Of a DNA stretch of 64,000 nt, positions 1-8,976 are shown in pieces. Numbering within the stretch: position 1 is the stretch's first letter; each line of letters begins with the position of its first letter. Under the pieces are notes generated by a model. That model had not been told where the DNA came from. It saw only the letters and a list, made by a program, of their open reading frames with translations, and did not search any database. The position numbers and the translations under genes are program-made. The DNA is from Erythrobacter litoralis (GTDB lineage: Bacteria; Pseudomonadota; Alphaproteobacteria; Sphingomonadales; Sphingomonadaceae), in assembly GCF_001719165.1 (NCBI RefSeq), contig NZ_CP017057.1, positions 1,674,001 to 1,738,000 of the forward strand, written 5' to 3'.

Positions 1-148
1 CGGAGCGCTGGGCTGGCGCGCTGCGGTCGAGGGTATGGCCGTGCCCGTGCTCGCGACCATCGCCGCAGGCATCGCCGTCGTCGCGCTCAATCGCTGGGCC
101 GCCCGCCGCATCCGGGCAAGGCTCGATGCGCTCGGCGAACTGGAATGA
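1..148 (+). CDS. C-terminal end of an unidentified membrane protein (partial)
   Basis: Only the last 48 codons are visible; the gene starts before the window and ends with TGA at 146-148. The visible part has one clear hydrophobic segment (MAVPVLATIAAGIAVVAL) followed by an Arg-rich tail (NRWAARRIRARLD), as expected for a final membrane helix with a positively charged cytoplasmic end. I do not recognise the family. The next gene starts 47 bases downstream on the same strand. Confidence 0.6.
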   Translation, partial: GALGWRAAVEGMAVPVLATIAAGIAVVALNRWAARRIRARLDALGELE

Positions 149-195
149 CGCCCCCTCGCCCGATAGACTGCCGCCTGATCCAGGGAGATACGCCG

Positions 196-1509
196 ATGAA
201 CCGTACCGCCTTCCTTGTCGCCGTCGCCGCCGCATTGGCAGCGCCCTTGCCGCTTGCGGCGCAGGATACCGCCCCCGTTGCCAGCGAACCTGTCGCACAG
301 GCCGCAAGCAGTGCGCTCGAAGCGCGAGCGGACGAGGTCGTGGCCGTCATCAACGGCGACATCGCGCCCGAAGAGGTGTTTTCCGACAGCTTCTTCGCCG
401 ATGTCCCGCCCGAACGGTTCCGCGCGATCTCGCAGCAGCTCACCGGCCAGTTCGGTGCGGCGATCGCGGTCGAGACGCTCGATCCGGCGGACGGGACCCG
501 CGCCCGGATCGAAATCCGCATGGAAAAGGCCATCGCCAAGGGCGGCATCGCGATCGACCCGGCGGCGGAAAACCGGGTGAGCGAATTGCTGTTCCGGACC
601 TTCGATCCGATCGATGACAGTGCCGCCAAGATCCGCGCCGACCTCGCCGCGCTGCCGGGCACGACCAACGCCCTGTTCGCGCGGCTCGACCGGCTCGACC
701 AGCCCGTGTTCGCGGTCAATGCCGATACGCAGCTCGCGCTGGGCTCTGCATTCAAGCTCTACGTGCTCTCGGCGCTTGCCGAGGCGGTAGAAGCGGGCGA
801 TCTGGCATGGGACGACGTGGTCGAACTGACCGAGAAATCCTTTCCCAGCGGGCAGATGCAGGACTGGCCGCAGGGCGCGCCGGTCACGCTTCACACGCTG
901 GCGACGATGATGATCTCGATCAGCGACAACACCGCGACCGACCAGCTTATCAGCGTCCTGGGCAAGGACCGTGTCGAGGCCGAAATCGCCGCCTCGGGCA
1001 ATGCCGACCCCTCGCGCAGCGTGCCGCTGCTGACCACGCGCGAGCTGTTCGCGATGCGCGGGGTGAGCGAGGAATTCCTCGCCGCCTATCGCGCCGCCGA
1101 TGACGATGGACAGCGCGCGATGCTGGCCGCGATGACCGAAGCGGATGTCTCGATGGAGCAGGTCCAGGCGACCTTCGCGACCGAAACGCCCGGTGCGATC
1201 GACATCGAATGGTTCGCCTCGCCGCGCGACCTTGCAGGGCTCCTTGCGCGCATTGCCGGGCGCGAAGACGACTCCGCGCGCGGCGTGATGGCGGTGCAGC
1301 CCCGCCTTTCCGAGGAGCGGGCGGCCGATTGGACCTATGCCGGTTTCAAGGGCGGATCGGAGCCGGGCGTTCTCAATCTCACCTGGCTGCTGCGCGACGG
1401 GCAGGGCGAATACTGGATCCTGACGGCGGGCTGGAACAATCCCGATGCGGGGCTGGAAAACGCCGCGCTGGAGACGATCGCCCAGCGCATCCTCTCCCTG
1501 TCACGCTAG
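196..1509 (+). CDS. Secreted serine hydrolase, class A beta-lactamase/PBP-like fold
   Basis: This 437-residue protein starts at the ATG at 196, which has an AGGGAG ribosome site just upstream and a signal peptide (hydrophobic residues 5-21, then LAAQ), so it should act in the periplasm. A small N-terminal domain (about 45-150) precedes the hydrolase domain. The hydrolase has the three penicilloyl-serine signatures in order: Ser184-x-x-Lys187 (SAFK), Ser243-Asp-Asn245 (SDN) and Lys385-Gly-Gly387 (KGG, in place of KTG). I cannot find the ExxLN loop that carries the deacylating glutamate of true class A beta-lactamases, so efficient drug hydrolysis is doubtful. A role on peptidoglycan or another ester/amide substrate is possible. 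The substrate is unknown. Confidence 0.85.
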   Translation: MNRTAFLVAVAAALAAPLPLAAQDTAPVASEPVAQAASSALEARADEVVAVINGDIAPEEVFSDSFFADVPPERFRAISQQLTGQFGAAIAVETLDPADGTRARIEIRMEKAIAKGGIAIDPAAENRVSELLFRTFDPIDDSAAKIRADLAALPGTTNALFARLDRLDQPVFAVNADTQLALGSAFKLYVLSALAEAVEAGDLAWDDVVELTEKSFPSGQMQDWPQGAPVTLHTLATMMISISDNTATDQLISVLGKDRVEAEIAASGNADPSRSVPLLTTRELFAMRGVSEEFLAAYRAADDDGQRAMLAAMTEADVSMEQVQATFATETPGAIDIEWFASPRDLAGLLARIAGREDDSARGVMAVQPRLSEERAADWTYAGFKGGSEPGVLNLTWLLRDGQGEYWILTAGWNNPDAGLENAALETIAQRILSLSR

Positions 1510-1601
1510 AGCAGCAGCCCCGCGCAGCGCCGCCCCCTTGCGCCCATTCGGGGAGCGCCTTATCGCTGGCGCGACGGAATTCAGTTTCACGAAGGATACC
1601 C

Positions 1602-2465
1602 ATGACCGATCAGCAGCAGCAGCGCTTCGAAGGCACCAAGAACTACATCGCGACCGAGGATCTCAAAGTCGCCGTCAACGCCGCGGTGCTGCTGCGCCGC
1701 CCGCTGCTGGTCAAGGGCGAGCCGGGCACGGGCAAGACCGTCCTCGCGCATGAAATCGCCAAGGCGATCGACGCGCCGCTGATCGAATGGAACGTCAAAT
1801 CCACCACCAAGGCGCATCAGGGCCTCTACGAATACGACGCGGTCGCCCGTCTGCGCGACGGCCAGCTGGGCGATGAACGCGTCCACGACATCCGCAACTA
1901 CATCAAAAAGGGCAAGCTGTGGGAGGCCTTCACCTCGCCGCAGCTTCCCGTTCTTCTGATCGACGAGATCGACAAGGCCGACATCGAATTCCCGAACGAC
2001 CTGCTGCAGGAACTCGACCGGATGAGCTTCGACGTCTACGAGACGCAGGAGCGGATCGAGGCGAAGGAACGCCCGATCGTCGTCATCACCTCGAACAATG
2101 AAAAGGAGTTGCCCGACGCATTCCTGCGGCGGTGCTTCTTCCACTACATCAAGTTCCCCGACCGCGAGACGATGCAGGAAATCATCGACGTCCACTATCC
2201 CGGCATCCAGAAGACGCTGGTGAAGAAGGCGATGGACGTGTTCTACGAACTGCGCGAGGTGCCCGGTCTGAAGAAGAAGCCCTCGACGAGCGAACTGCTC
2301 GACTGGCTCAAGCTGCTGATGAACGAGGACATGCCGCTCGAAACGCTGCAGGATTCGAACCCGAACAACGCGATTCCCCCATTGCACGGCGCGCTGCTTA
2401 AGAACGAACAGGACGTGATGATGTTCGAACGGCTCGCCTTCATGGCGCGGCGCAATCCTTCATAG
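1602..2465 (+). CDS. MoxR-family AAA+ ATPase
   Basis: This 287-residue single-domain AAA+ ATPase has Walker A GEPGTGKT at about 39-46, Walker B LLIDEID at about 118-124, a sensor-1 region ITSNNEKELPDAFLRRC and a C-terminal lid. MoxR ATPases act as chaperones that mature or insert cofactors in enzyme complexes, almost always together with a von Willebrand A (VWA) protein. The likely partner is the CoxE-like VWA gene at 4012, which here is separated from it by an opposite-strand chemoreceptor. I chose the ATG at 1602 because the AAA+ domain begins right after it and the upstream frame overlaps the serine hydrolase gene. Confidence 0.95.
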   Translation: MTDQQQQRFEGTKNYIATEDLKVAVNAAVLLRRPLLVKGEPGTGKTVLAHEIAKAIDAPLIEWNVKSTTKAHQGLYEYDAVARLRDGQLGDERVHDIRNYIKKGKLWEAFTSPQLPVLLIDEIDKADIEFPNDLLQELDRMSFDVYETQERIEAKERPIVVITSNNEKELPDAFLRRCFFHYIKFPDRETMQEIIDVHYPGIQKTLVKKAMDVFYELREVPGLKKKPSTSELLDWLKLLMNEDMPLETLQDSNPNNAIPPLHGALLKNEQDVMMFERLAFMARRNPS

Positions 2466-2485
2466 GGACCTGCGCCGACCCGCCG

Positions 2486-3886
2486 TCATCGGAAGGTGTA
2501 GGCGAGTTCCAGGTGCCCCCATTGCCGCCCTGCAACCTTGATCGGCACATAGACGTTGCGCACCACGACATATTGCTCCCCGTCGCCTTCCTGACGGTAG
2601 GTCGCCATCATGTAGGACGCGGTGCTCTGCTTGGCGCGCTTGTCTATCGGATCGAGGATGATCCGCCCGTTGCGGCAATATTGGGTGTCGTGGGTGAGAT
2701 CGCCGATCGGTTTCCTTGAAAACTCGCTGAGGTGCGTCGGCAGGAACCCGTTCATGTCGGTGCACGCGGCCGCCAGCACGCGGCTGTCCGAACCCTTGAC
2801 CTCGTCGAGTACGGGCCGCCAGCTCTCGTCCGCGAAATCCGATAGGCCCGTGCGGAAAAGCGGCGGGTTGCTGCCCTCGACGCTGGCGTAATCGGTATCG
2901 AACAGCGCGGCCTCGCTCAGCTTTCCGTCGGCAAGCGCCTTTTCGGTCCGTTCCACGATCCGCCGCGCGATGTCCTGCGCGCGTTCGACCATGGCGCTGT
3001 CCTGCGGGCTGAGGCCGGCATGGACGATCCGGTCGAACATCTCGCTCGCGGTGAGTTCGAGTTCCTCCATCCGCCGATGTGCGCCCTTCAATTGGCGTTC
3101 GTTGTCGAGCGCTGCCGCATCGAAGCTCGTCAGCACGTCCTGCACCGCCGAGACATGGCCGCCGATCGTGCCCGTGGAGCGGGCGATGACATCGTTCTGG
3201 CGGTCGACTTCCTCGACCAGTTCGCCGACGCTCGTGATGGTGTTCTCGATCCGCGCGACAGAGGCCTTGGCCTCGCCGCTCGCCTGGCTGCCTGCCTCGA
3301 TCCGGCCGATGACGACGCCCGCTTCTTCGCCCAGAGCGTCGATCGTCGCGGCGATTTCATCGGTCGCGCGGCGGGTGTCGCTGGCAAGGCTTTTCACCTC
3401 GCTCGCCACGACGGCAAAGGTGCGCCCGGCATCACCCGCCCGCATCGCCTCGATCGTGGCGTTCAATGCGAGGATGTTGGTCGTCTCTGCGATGTCCTCG
3501 ATATCCTTGGCGCTGCGGCGAACCTGCTCCATCGCGGCGGAAAAGCTGGTGACGTGCTGGCCCAGCGCATCGACCAGTTCGAGCAGCGAATTGATCTGGG
3601 CGAGCGATGACTGGATCAGCCGCGTGCCTTCTTCAAGCCGGTCGGTCGCGCGTTCCGACAGCAGCCGCGCTTCGTCGCTCGCTTCGGCGACGCGGGTGTG
3701 ATCGGCCTCGAGCGCGGAGACCGTCTCGCGCAGTGCCTCGTGTTCGGCGCGCAGGGTTTCGGACGATCTGATGACCGCCTTCACCACCCCTGCTACATCG
3801 CTGCATCCGACCGTGACCGCGCCGCAGCTTTCCGGGATCGTGCCCAGTTCGGCCGCATTGGCAGTGTCGATTGCAGTCGGCTTCAT
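2486..3886 (-). CDS. Soluble methyl-accepting chemotaxis-type receptor
   Basis: This 466-residue protein has no membrane segment. A long coiled-coil signalling domain (about 45-290) contains the conserved hairpin tip ([20 protein letters not shown], then [12 protein letters not shown]) that contacts CheA and CheW. The C-terminal part (about 330-466) contains [11 protein letters not shown]...[24 protein letters not shown]. This resembles the PAS/Cache-like tail of cytoplasmic sphingomonad and rhizobial receptors and is presumably the sensing module. It would therefore sense an internal signal. The gene is transcribed away from the VWA gene at 4012, and a CtrA-like box lies 54-69 bases upstream of its start. 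The ligand cannot be read from sequence. Confidence 0.9.
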   Translation of the reverse strand: MKPTAIDTANAAELGTIPESCGAVTVGCSDVAGVVKAVIRSSETLRAEHEALRETVSALEADHTRVAEASDEARLLSERATDRLEEGTRLIQSSLAQINSLLELVDALGQHVTSFSAAMEQVRRSAKDIEDIAETTNILALNATIEAMRAGDAGRTFAVVASEVKSLASDTRRATDEIAATIDALGEEAGVVIGRIEAGSQASGEAKASVARIENTITSVGELVEEVDRQNDVIARSTGTIGGHVSAVQDVLTSFDAAALDNERQLKGAHRRMEELELTASEMFDRIVHAGLSPQDSAMVERAQDIARRIVERTEKALADGKLSEAALFDTDYASVEGSNPPLFRTGLSDFADESWRPVLDEVKGSDSRVLAAACTDMNGFLPTHLSEFSRKPIGDLTHDTQYCRNGRIILDPIDKRAKQSTASYMMATYRQEGDGEQYVVVRNVYVPIKVAGRQWGHLELAYTFR

Positions 3887-3938
3887 CGCGTGTCCCCGTG
3901 TGGATGCCCCGTTTGTGACAGGTCACTAATCGCGGATG

Positions 3939-3954
3939 GTTAGCGAAGGCTTAA
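3939..3954 (-). promoter_or_regulatory. CtrA-like box upstream of the chemoreceptor
   Basis: On the minus strand the sequence reads TTAA-N7-CTAAC, eight of nine matches to the CtrA consensus TTAA-N7-TTAAC. It lies 53-68 bases before the chemoreceptor start codon. CtrA commonly controls motility and chemotaxis genes in alphaproteobacteria. A single degenerate box can occur by chance, so this is suggestive only. Confidence 0.45.
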
Positions 3955-4011
3955 GCAAGTGGCCTTCGAAGGGGCTGGAAACCGCGCTCGCCTGAGGTTA
4001 GACCGTGTTCC

Positions 4012-5196
4012 ATGTTCTTCAATTTCGTCGATGAATTGCGCGCGGCCGGAATCGGCGCCAGCTTCAAGGAGCACCTCACCCTCCTGGAGGCGCTCGACCG
4101 GGACGTGATCGAGCAGACGCCCGAGGCGTTCTACTACCTCTCCCGCGCGACCTTCGTGAAGGATGAAGGCCTGATCGACCGGTTCGACCAGGTGTTCCAC
4201 AAGGTCTTCAAGGGCGTGCTGACCGATTACGGGCAGAACCCGGTCGACATTCCCGAGGACTGGCTGAAAGCGGTCGCTGAGAAGATGCTCAGCGAAGAGG
4301 AAATGGCCGAGATCGAGAAGCTCGGCAGCTGGGACGAGATCATGGAGACGCTGAAGAAGCGGCTCGAGGAACAGGAAAAGCGCCACCAGGGCGGCAACAA
4401 GTGGATCGGCACCGGCGGGACTTCGCCCTTCGGCAATTCGGGCTACAATCCCGAAGGCGTGCGGATCGGCGGCGAGTCCAAGCACAAGCGCGCGGTCAAG
4501 GTCTGGGAAAAGCGCGAGTTCAGGAACCTCGACTCGACCCGCGAACTGGGAACCCGCAACATCAAGATGGCGCTGCGCCGCCTGCGCCGTTTCGCGCGCG
4601 AGGGCGCTGCGGACGAGCTCGACATCGATGAGACGATCCGCGGCACGGCCAAGCAGGGCTGGCTCGACATCCACATGCGGCCCGAACGGCACAATGCGGT
4701 GAAACTGCTGCTGTTTCTCGACGTGGGCGGGTCGATGGACCCCTTCATCAAGCTTTGCGAGGAATTGTTCAGCGCGGCGACGAGCGAATTCAAGAACCTC
4801 GAATTCTTCTACTTCCACAACTGCCTTTACGAAGGCGTGTGGAAGGACAACAGGCGCCGCTGGCAGGAACGCACCAAGACCTGGGACGTGCTCCACAAAT
4901 ACGGCCACGATTACAAGGTGATCTTCGTCGGCGACGCGGCGATGAGCCCCTACGAGATCACCCATGCGGGCGGCAGCGTCGAACACATGAACGATGAAGC
5001 CGGCGCGGTCTGGATGAAGCGCGTGACCGACACCTATCCTGCGACGGTGTGGCTCAACCCCGTGCCGGAAAAGCAGTGGGGCTATTCGCAATCGACCAAG
5101 ATGATGCGCCAGCTGGTCGATGACCGGATGTATCCGCTGACGCTCGACGGGCTGGAGGATGCGACGCGCGAATTGAGCCGCAAGCAGGGCCATTGA
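4012..5196 (+). CDS. VWA-domain protein, CoxE-like, partner of MoxR
   Basis: This 394-residue cytoplasmic protein has a charged helical N-terminal half and a C-terminal VWA-like domain, starting around residue 225 (HNAVKLLLFLDVGGSMDPF). The metal-site motif DxSxS is altered to DVGGS, as in many CoxE-like members. The central region has a linker rich in Gly, Asn and Lys (about 125-170). Proteins of this type work with a MoxR ATPase to mature metal-containing enzymes or other complexes. The matching MoxR gene is at 1602-2465 on the same strand, 1.5 kb away, across the reversed chemoreceptor gene. The client enzyme is not evident here. Confidence 0.9.
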   Translation: MFFNFVDELRAAGIGASFKEHLTLLEALDRDVIEQTPEAFYYLSRATFVKDEGLIDRFDQVFHKVFKGVLTDYGQNPVDIPEDWLKAVAEKMLSEEEMAEIEKLGSWDEIMETLKKRLEEQEKRHQGGNKWIGTGGTSPFGNSGYNPEGVRIGGESKHKRAVKVWEKREFRNLDSTRELGTRNIKMALRRLRRFAREGAADELDIDETIRGTAKQGWLDIHMRPERHNAVKLLLFLDVGGSMDPFIKLCEELFSAATSEFKNLEFFYFHNCLYEGVWKDNRRRWQERTKTWDVLHKYGHDYKVIFVGDAAMSPYEITHAGGSVEHMNDEAGAVWMKRVTDTYPATVWLNPVPEKQWGYSQSTKMMRQLVDDRMYPLTLDGLEDATRELSRKQGH

Positions 5197-5293
5197 TCGC
5201 ATCGCAGCGCAGCCCTTCACGGATTGTTAGGGCGGCACGCCTAGCCCGAGGACGGGTCGCATCTGGATTTTAAAGCGGAGTCGGCGGGCGGTC

Positions 5294-5632
5294 ATGATCC
5301 TGCAGAAAAGGGTTCCCAAACGGGCCGCCGCGTTCCTCAAGGGCGTGCTCGAAGGCGAGACCTCATCGCAAGACGTTCTCGTACGCGACATCTCCGTCGA
5401 TGGCGCGCTTCTCGACGTCACCAATGCGCTGCGAGTGTTCGAGACGATCACGCTCGTGTGCGGGGGATCGCGCATCAACGGGATCGTCGCGTGGAGCGAA
5501 AAGGGAAGGCTCGGCATCGAGTTTTCCGAACTGCTCACGAACGAGGCGCTGCTCGCCTGCCTGGCGGGCGGGATCAAGGTTTCCGCACCGAAGGGATACC
5601 GGGCTGATTTCGGTCGGGAAACCGGCGGCTGA
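5294..5632 (+). CDS. PilZ-domain protein, possible c-di-GMP effector
   Basis: This 112-residue single-domain protein has the PilZ beta-barrel signature VRDISVDGALLDV (the D/NxSxxG motif) and a second strand region VAWSEKGRLGIEF. The N-terminal RxxxR element is weak: KRVPKRAAAF has basic residues with the right spacing but lacks a clean RxxxR. Binding of c-di-GMP is thus likely but less certain than for the second PilZ protein at 10332. Neighbours give no clue about the target. Start ATG at 5294. Confidence 0.85.
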   Translation: MILQKRVPKRAAAFLKGVLEGETSSQDVLVRDISVDGALLDVTNALRVFETITLVCGGSRINGIVAWSEKGRLGIEFSELLTNEALLACLAGGIKVSAPKGYRADFGRETGG

Positions 5633-5718
5633 TTTCGCCACGCAGGCGTGGCCGGCAGGCGCGCCGCTTTTGACACGAGGCCCGATATGGTATCCTCCGC
5701 CCTGCAAAGGAGGAGACC

Positions 5719-6054
5719 ATGCGCATACTCGCCCTGCCCCTCGCCGCGCTTGCGCTGATCGGCGCGGATGATCCGTCCGCTGCCGAAGCCGAAGCGCCTG
5801 CCACCGCCGAAGCCAGCCCCGACCGCGAAGCCTGCCGCGACCGGATCGAGCACGCGCGCCGCGCCTCTGGCCAACCTCCGCTGCTACGGCGCGGGCCTGC
5901 GACGCCGGATGATCCGGTGCTGATCTATGCGGTGGACCGGCGGCAGGATGGCTGCGCGGTCATGGTCGTGAAGGGCGATCCGCAGGACATTCGCCCGCTG
6001 CCCGAAGCGCCGCGAGAGGGCAAACTGCTCTGGCGCGCGCAGCCCTCTCGATAG
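5719..6054 (+). CDS. Small secreted protein of unknown function
   Basis: This 111-residue protein starts at an ATG preceded by a very strong ribosome site (AAAGGAGGAGACC). It has a short signal peptide (MRILALPLAALALIGADD), then an Ala/Glu-rich linker and a small domain with two cysteines (ACRDRIEHA and QDGCAVMVV), which could form a disulfide in the periplasm. I do not recognise the family. It ends 7 bases before the converging NTF2-like gene. Confidence 0.7.
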   Translation: MRILALPLAALALIGADDPSAAEAEAPATAEASPDREACRDRIEHARRASGQPPLLRRGPATPDDPVLIYAVDRRQDGCAVMVVKGDPQDIRPLPEAPREGKLLWRAQPSR

Positions 6055-6061
6055 CAGGCCG

Positions 6062-6466
6062 TCAGGCCGCGCCCATTGCGCGGGCCGCGCCGAGCGTGTC
6101 GACATATTGCTGGAAGCGCACGACCTTGCCACCTTCCACCGTCCAGACATGGGCCGCCTGCACGTCGAGCGGCTTGCCCGTCGCCTTGCTTGTGCCGGTA
6201 TAGCGGCCCATCGCCACCACCCTGTCCCCGCCATCGACGATGTCATTCATCGCGACCGCGAAACCGTCGAAATCCTCGGCCGTGCGGGCAAAGACACCCT
6301 CCACGATCTGCTGAAATCCGCGATAGGGATTGCGGTCGGCGTAAGGGTAATTTTCCGCCTCGTTCCAGACCACATCGGGCGCCAGCGCCGCGCCGAATCT
6401 GTCCATGTCGCCCGCTGCAAAAGCGGCGTAGATGCCCTCGACCAGTTCGCGCGAAGATGACGTCAT
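6062..6466 (-). CDS. NTF2-like/SnoaL-like protein (ketosteroid isomerase-related)
   Basis: This 134-residue protein has the NTF2-like fold pattern: an N-terminal helix (LVEGIYAAFAAGDMDRFGAALAPDVVW), then beta strands with GGDRVVAMGRYTGTSKATGK and VWTVEGGKVVRFQQYVDT. Most close relatives are of unknown function; some are small-molecule isomerases or binding proteins. Cytosolic, no signal peptide. No operon partner is evident; NamZ lies upstream on the same strand after an 82-base gap. Confidence 0.85.
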   Translation of the reverse strand: MTSSSRELVEGIYAAFAAGDMDRFGAALAPDVVWNEAENYPYADRNPYRGFQQIVEGVFARTAEDFDGFAVAMNDIVDGGDRVVAMGRYTGTSKATGKPLDVQAAHVWTVEGGKVVRFQQYVDTLGAARAMGAA

Positions 6467-6548
6467 TTCAAGTTTCCCCTTTTTCGACCCGCTATCGCGG
6501 CGAGCTTAAGGGGTCGCGGGCACCAAGGAAAGCGCGGCGTGCGCCCAT

Positions 6549-7754
6549 TCAGTACAGCAGGTGTTCGCGCACATCGGCGATCCACGCCGCTTCGTCATGT
6601 GACGCCAGCGCGTCGAGATCGCCCGGCGCCGCTTCGGCGTCATCGACCCATTCGCGCAGGGACGGCCCGCCATTGATGACGTCGATTGCGAGCCGGTCCA
6701 ATTCGTATTCGTAAGGGAAATCGCGCCACAGGTCATAATCCGCATAAAGCCTGCGGATCGCCTTGAAGGCGAGTGCCTGGAGCCTCCAGGGACGGAATGC
6801 GTCATGCGCATAGAAGGGCCCTTCGGCGTGCAACATCAAGGCGTTGCAAAGCGAACCTGAGTGCTTGTGGAAAGTTGGTTCGAACCAGCATTCGCGCAAT
6901 GCCGCGCCCGTGCACCATTCGGGCGCAAGCGCATGCATTTCCGCGAGCACTGCCTTGGCGTCAATGTCTGGCGCGCCGAACAGCACTTCCAATGGCCGCG
7001 TGGTCCCGCGACCCTCCGACAGCGTGGTGCCTTCGAGCATCACGGTCCCGGCATAACAGCGCGCCATGTTCACGTTGGCGGCATTGGGCGAGGGGTTCAC
7101 CCACACCCGCGACGTCGGCCACCCCTTCCCCTCGCCGTCGGGCTGCCAGCCTTCCATCGCCACCACCCTGTAATCGACATCGAGGCCGAAATGGCGGGCG
7201 AACCAATGGCCCATCTCGCCCATCGTAAGCCCGTGGCGCATCGGCATCGGCGCGGCGCCGACGAAGCTTTCCTGCCCCGGCACCAGCATCGTCCCCTCGA
7301 CCGGGCGCCCGGCGGGGTTCGGACGGTCCAGTACCCAGACGCTCTTGCCCTCCTTGGCGGCCTCTTCGAGCAGATAGAGCAGGGTCGTGACGAAGGTGTA
7401 GATCCGGCAGCCGAGGTCCTGCAGGTCGAACAGGAAGACGTCCGCGCTTTCCATCATCCGCGCCGTCGGGCGGCGGACTTCGCCATAGAGCGAGAAGACA
7501 GGGATGCCGTAGACGGGATCGAATTCGTCCGCGCTTTCGACCATGTTGTCCTGCTTGTCACCCTTCAGCCCATGCTGGGGACCAAAGGCGCTGGTGACGT
7601 TCACCCCCGCCCCCACGAGCGCATCGAGGCTGTGCGTCAGGTCGGCGGTCACGCTGGCCGGATGGGCGACCAGCGCGACGCGCCGCCCTTCCAGTTCGGT
7701 CAGGAGGGAACGGTTTTCGAGCAGGCGGTCGATGCCGAATTTCACGTCAGTCAT
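6549..7754 (-). CDS. DUF1343/NamZ-family exo-beta-N-acetylmuramidase-like protein
   Basis: This 401-residue protein matches the DUF1343 family, whose studied member NamZ removes terminal N-acetylmuramic acid from cell-wall fragments. Recognisable blocks are VALVAHPASV, FGPQHGLKGDKQDNM, DLQDLGCRIYTFVTTL, VLDRPNPAGRPVEG, LEGTTLSEGRGTTRPLE and WFEPTFHKHSG. The first block reads QHG where many members have EHG, which may mark a subfamily with altered chemistry. I see no signal peptide from the ATG at 7754, so it is probably cytoplasmic and would act on recycled muropeptides. Divergent from tspO. Confidence 0.9.
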   Translation of the reverse strand: MTDVKFGIDRLLENRSLLTELEGRRVALVAHPASVTADLTHSLDALVGAGVNVTSAFGPQHGLKGDKQDNMVESADEFDPVYGIPVFSLYGEVRRPTARMMESADVFLFDLQDLGCRIYTFVTTLLYLLEEAAKEGKSVWVLDRPNPAGRPVEGTMLVPGQESFVGAAPMPMRHGLTMGEMGHWFARHFGLDVDYRVVAMEGWQPDGEGKGWPTSRVWVNPSPNAANVNMARCYAGTVMLEGTTLSEGRGTTRPLEVLFGAPDIDAKAVLAEMHALAPEWCTGAALRECWFEPTFHKHSGSLCNALMLHAEGPFYAHDAFRPWRLQALAFKAIRRLYADYDLWRDFPYEYELDRLAIDVINGGPSLREWVDDAEAAPGDLDALASHDEAAWIADVREHLLY

Positions 7755-7852
7755 GGGCGCAAGCGTTGGAACAGCGATGGGGCAAAGGCAAATCTTTTGC
7801 ACGCCAGCCCCCGCGCGCGGGAACAAGGCGGCCCCTGTTTCGCTTGTGCAAC

Positions 7853-8350
7853 ATGGATATCGAATGGACCCCCGCGATTGTCGCCGCCGCATGGGCGATA
7901 ATTCTTGGCGGCGCGGGCGGTGCGCTGACCGATATCGGAGAGTGGTATCGCAATCTGAAAAAGCCCAGCTGGCAGCCGCCCGACTGGCTGTTCGGCCCGG
8001 CATGGACGATCATTCTCGGGCTATCGGGCTGGAGCTTCTACCTCGCCTGGACCGCCGCCGAAACGACCGCCGCCGGCATCGCGATCGGCGCGCTGTTCGG
8101 GGTGAATTTCGTCCTACACTTCGCCTGGTCGCCGCTCTTCTTCAAGCTGAAGCGGCCCGATTTCGCACTGATCGAGAACGTTTTCCTGTGGCTTTCGGTG
8201 TTCGCGCTGTGCCTGTTCCTGCCCCTATGGTCGCCGCTCGCGGGATGGCTCAACCTTCCCTACATTTCCTGGGTGAGCTTCGCGCTGCTGCTCAACTGGA
8301 AGATCGTGCAACTCAACGCCCCGTTCGGTCAGCGCCCCGCCGAGGCGTGA
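7853..8350 (+). CDS. tspO: TspO/MBR family membrane protein
   Basis: This 165-residue protein has five membrane helices and the tryptophan-rich TspO signatures YRNLKKPSWQPPDWLFGPAW near the N-terminus and NFVLHFAWSPLFF in the third helix. TspO proteins sit in the outer or inner membrane, bind porphyrins, and in photosynthetic alphaproteobacteria modulate tetrapyrrole and stress responses. The ATG at 7853 begins directly at the first helix. Divergent from the NamZ gene with about 100 bases between the start codons. Confidence 0.95.
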   Translation: MDIEWTPAIVAAAWAIILGGAGGALTDIGEWYRNLKKPSWQPPDWLFGPAWTIILGLSGWSFYLAWTAAETTAAGIAIGALFGVNFVLHFAWSPLFFKLKRPDFALIENVFLWLSVFALCLFLPLWSPLAGWLNLPYISWVSFALLLNWKIVQLNAPFGQRPAEA

Positions 8351-8358
8351 GGCGCCGG

Positions 8359-8886
8359 CTAGCGCTCGACGATCAACTGGCGGCAGGCTTCGGAATGGAA
8401 ATCGGGCTGCCCGGGCGCAAAGGCGAGCGCCCAATATTGCAGCCCCCCGCCGCGATGTTCGATCACGGCACTCAGCCCGACCTGCGCGGGTGAGGCGAGG
8501 TCGGCGGCGACATTCGCCCTCAGTACCATTTCCCCTGACCCCCTCGCGCTTGCATGCGAACACGACAAGGCGATCGCCTTGACCGGCGCCTCGCGCATTC
8601 CCTCTCGGTAGCTGTCGAAGCCATAGGCCGCCCATTTGCCCGATGGCGCGAAGTTGAACTCGCGGTAGCCTTCCTCGCCGATCCCCTGCCAGAACACTTC
8701 GAAACAGGTCGATTTCCACAATCCATCGGCGCGGATCGATGGGCCGGAGGGCGGCAGCACGATGCCTTCGAGCGTCCCGTCGAGACGGAATTCAGCCTCG
8801 AGGCCGGTCGCGGTCGCGTCGATCCGGGCGGTCACGGCGCGGATGGGGCCGAGATCGCACGAGCGGTGAAGCATGAGGGGGATCAT
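8359..8886 (-). CDS. DOMON-like domain protein
   Basis: This 175-residue protein has the DOMON-like beta-sandwich pattern: [21 protein letters not shown], then [22 protein letters not shown] and a closing strand region with [16 protein letters not shown]. Members bind haem or sugars in other proteins, but this stand-alone bacterial group has no known function. No clear signal peptide. The start is ATG 8886 or ATG 8874. It converges with tspO, 8 bases apart. Confidence 0.8.
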   Translation of the reverse strand: MIPLMLHRSCDLGPIRAVTARIDATATGLEAEFRLDGTLEGIVLPPSGPSIRADGLWKSTCFEVFWQGIGEEGYREFNFAPSGKWAAYGFDSYREGMREAPVKAIALSCSHASARGSGEMVLRANVAADLASPAQVGLSAVIEHRGGGLQYWALAFAPGQPDFHSEACRQLIVER

Positions 8887-8976
8887 GCCCCCTTGATGCC
8901 ACAGCGCCGCGCCTGCGCAAGGGGCGCTGCGCAAGGCTCTAGGCGATTGCGACAAGCGCTGATAAGCGCCCGCGTC

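Noticed and set aside
7807..7843. EcfG promoter before tspO
   Set aside because: GGAAC is followed at the right distance only by CGCT, and this would sit too close to the start codon.
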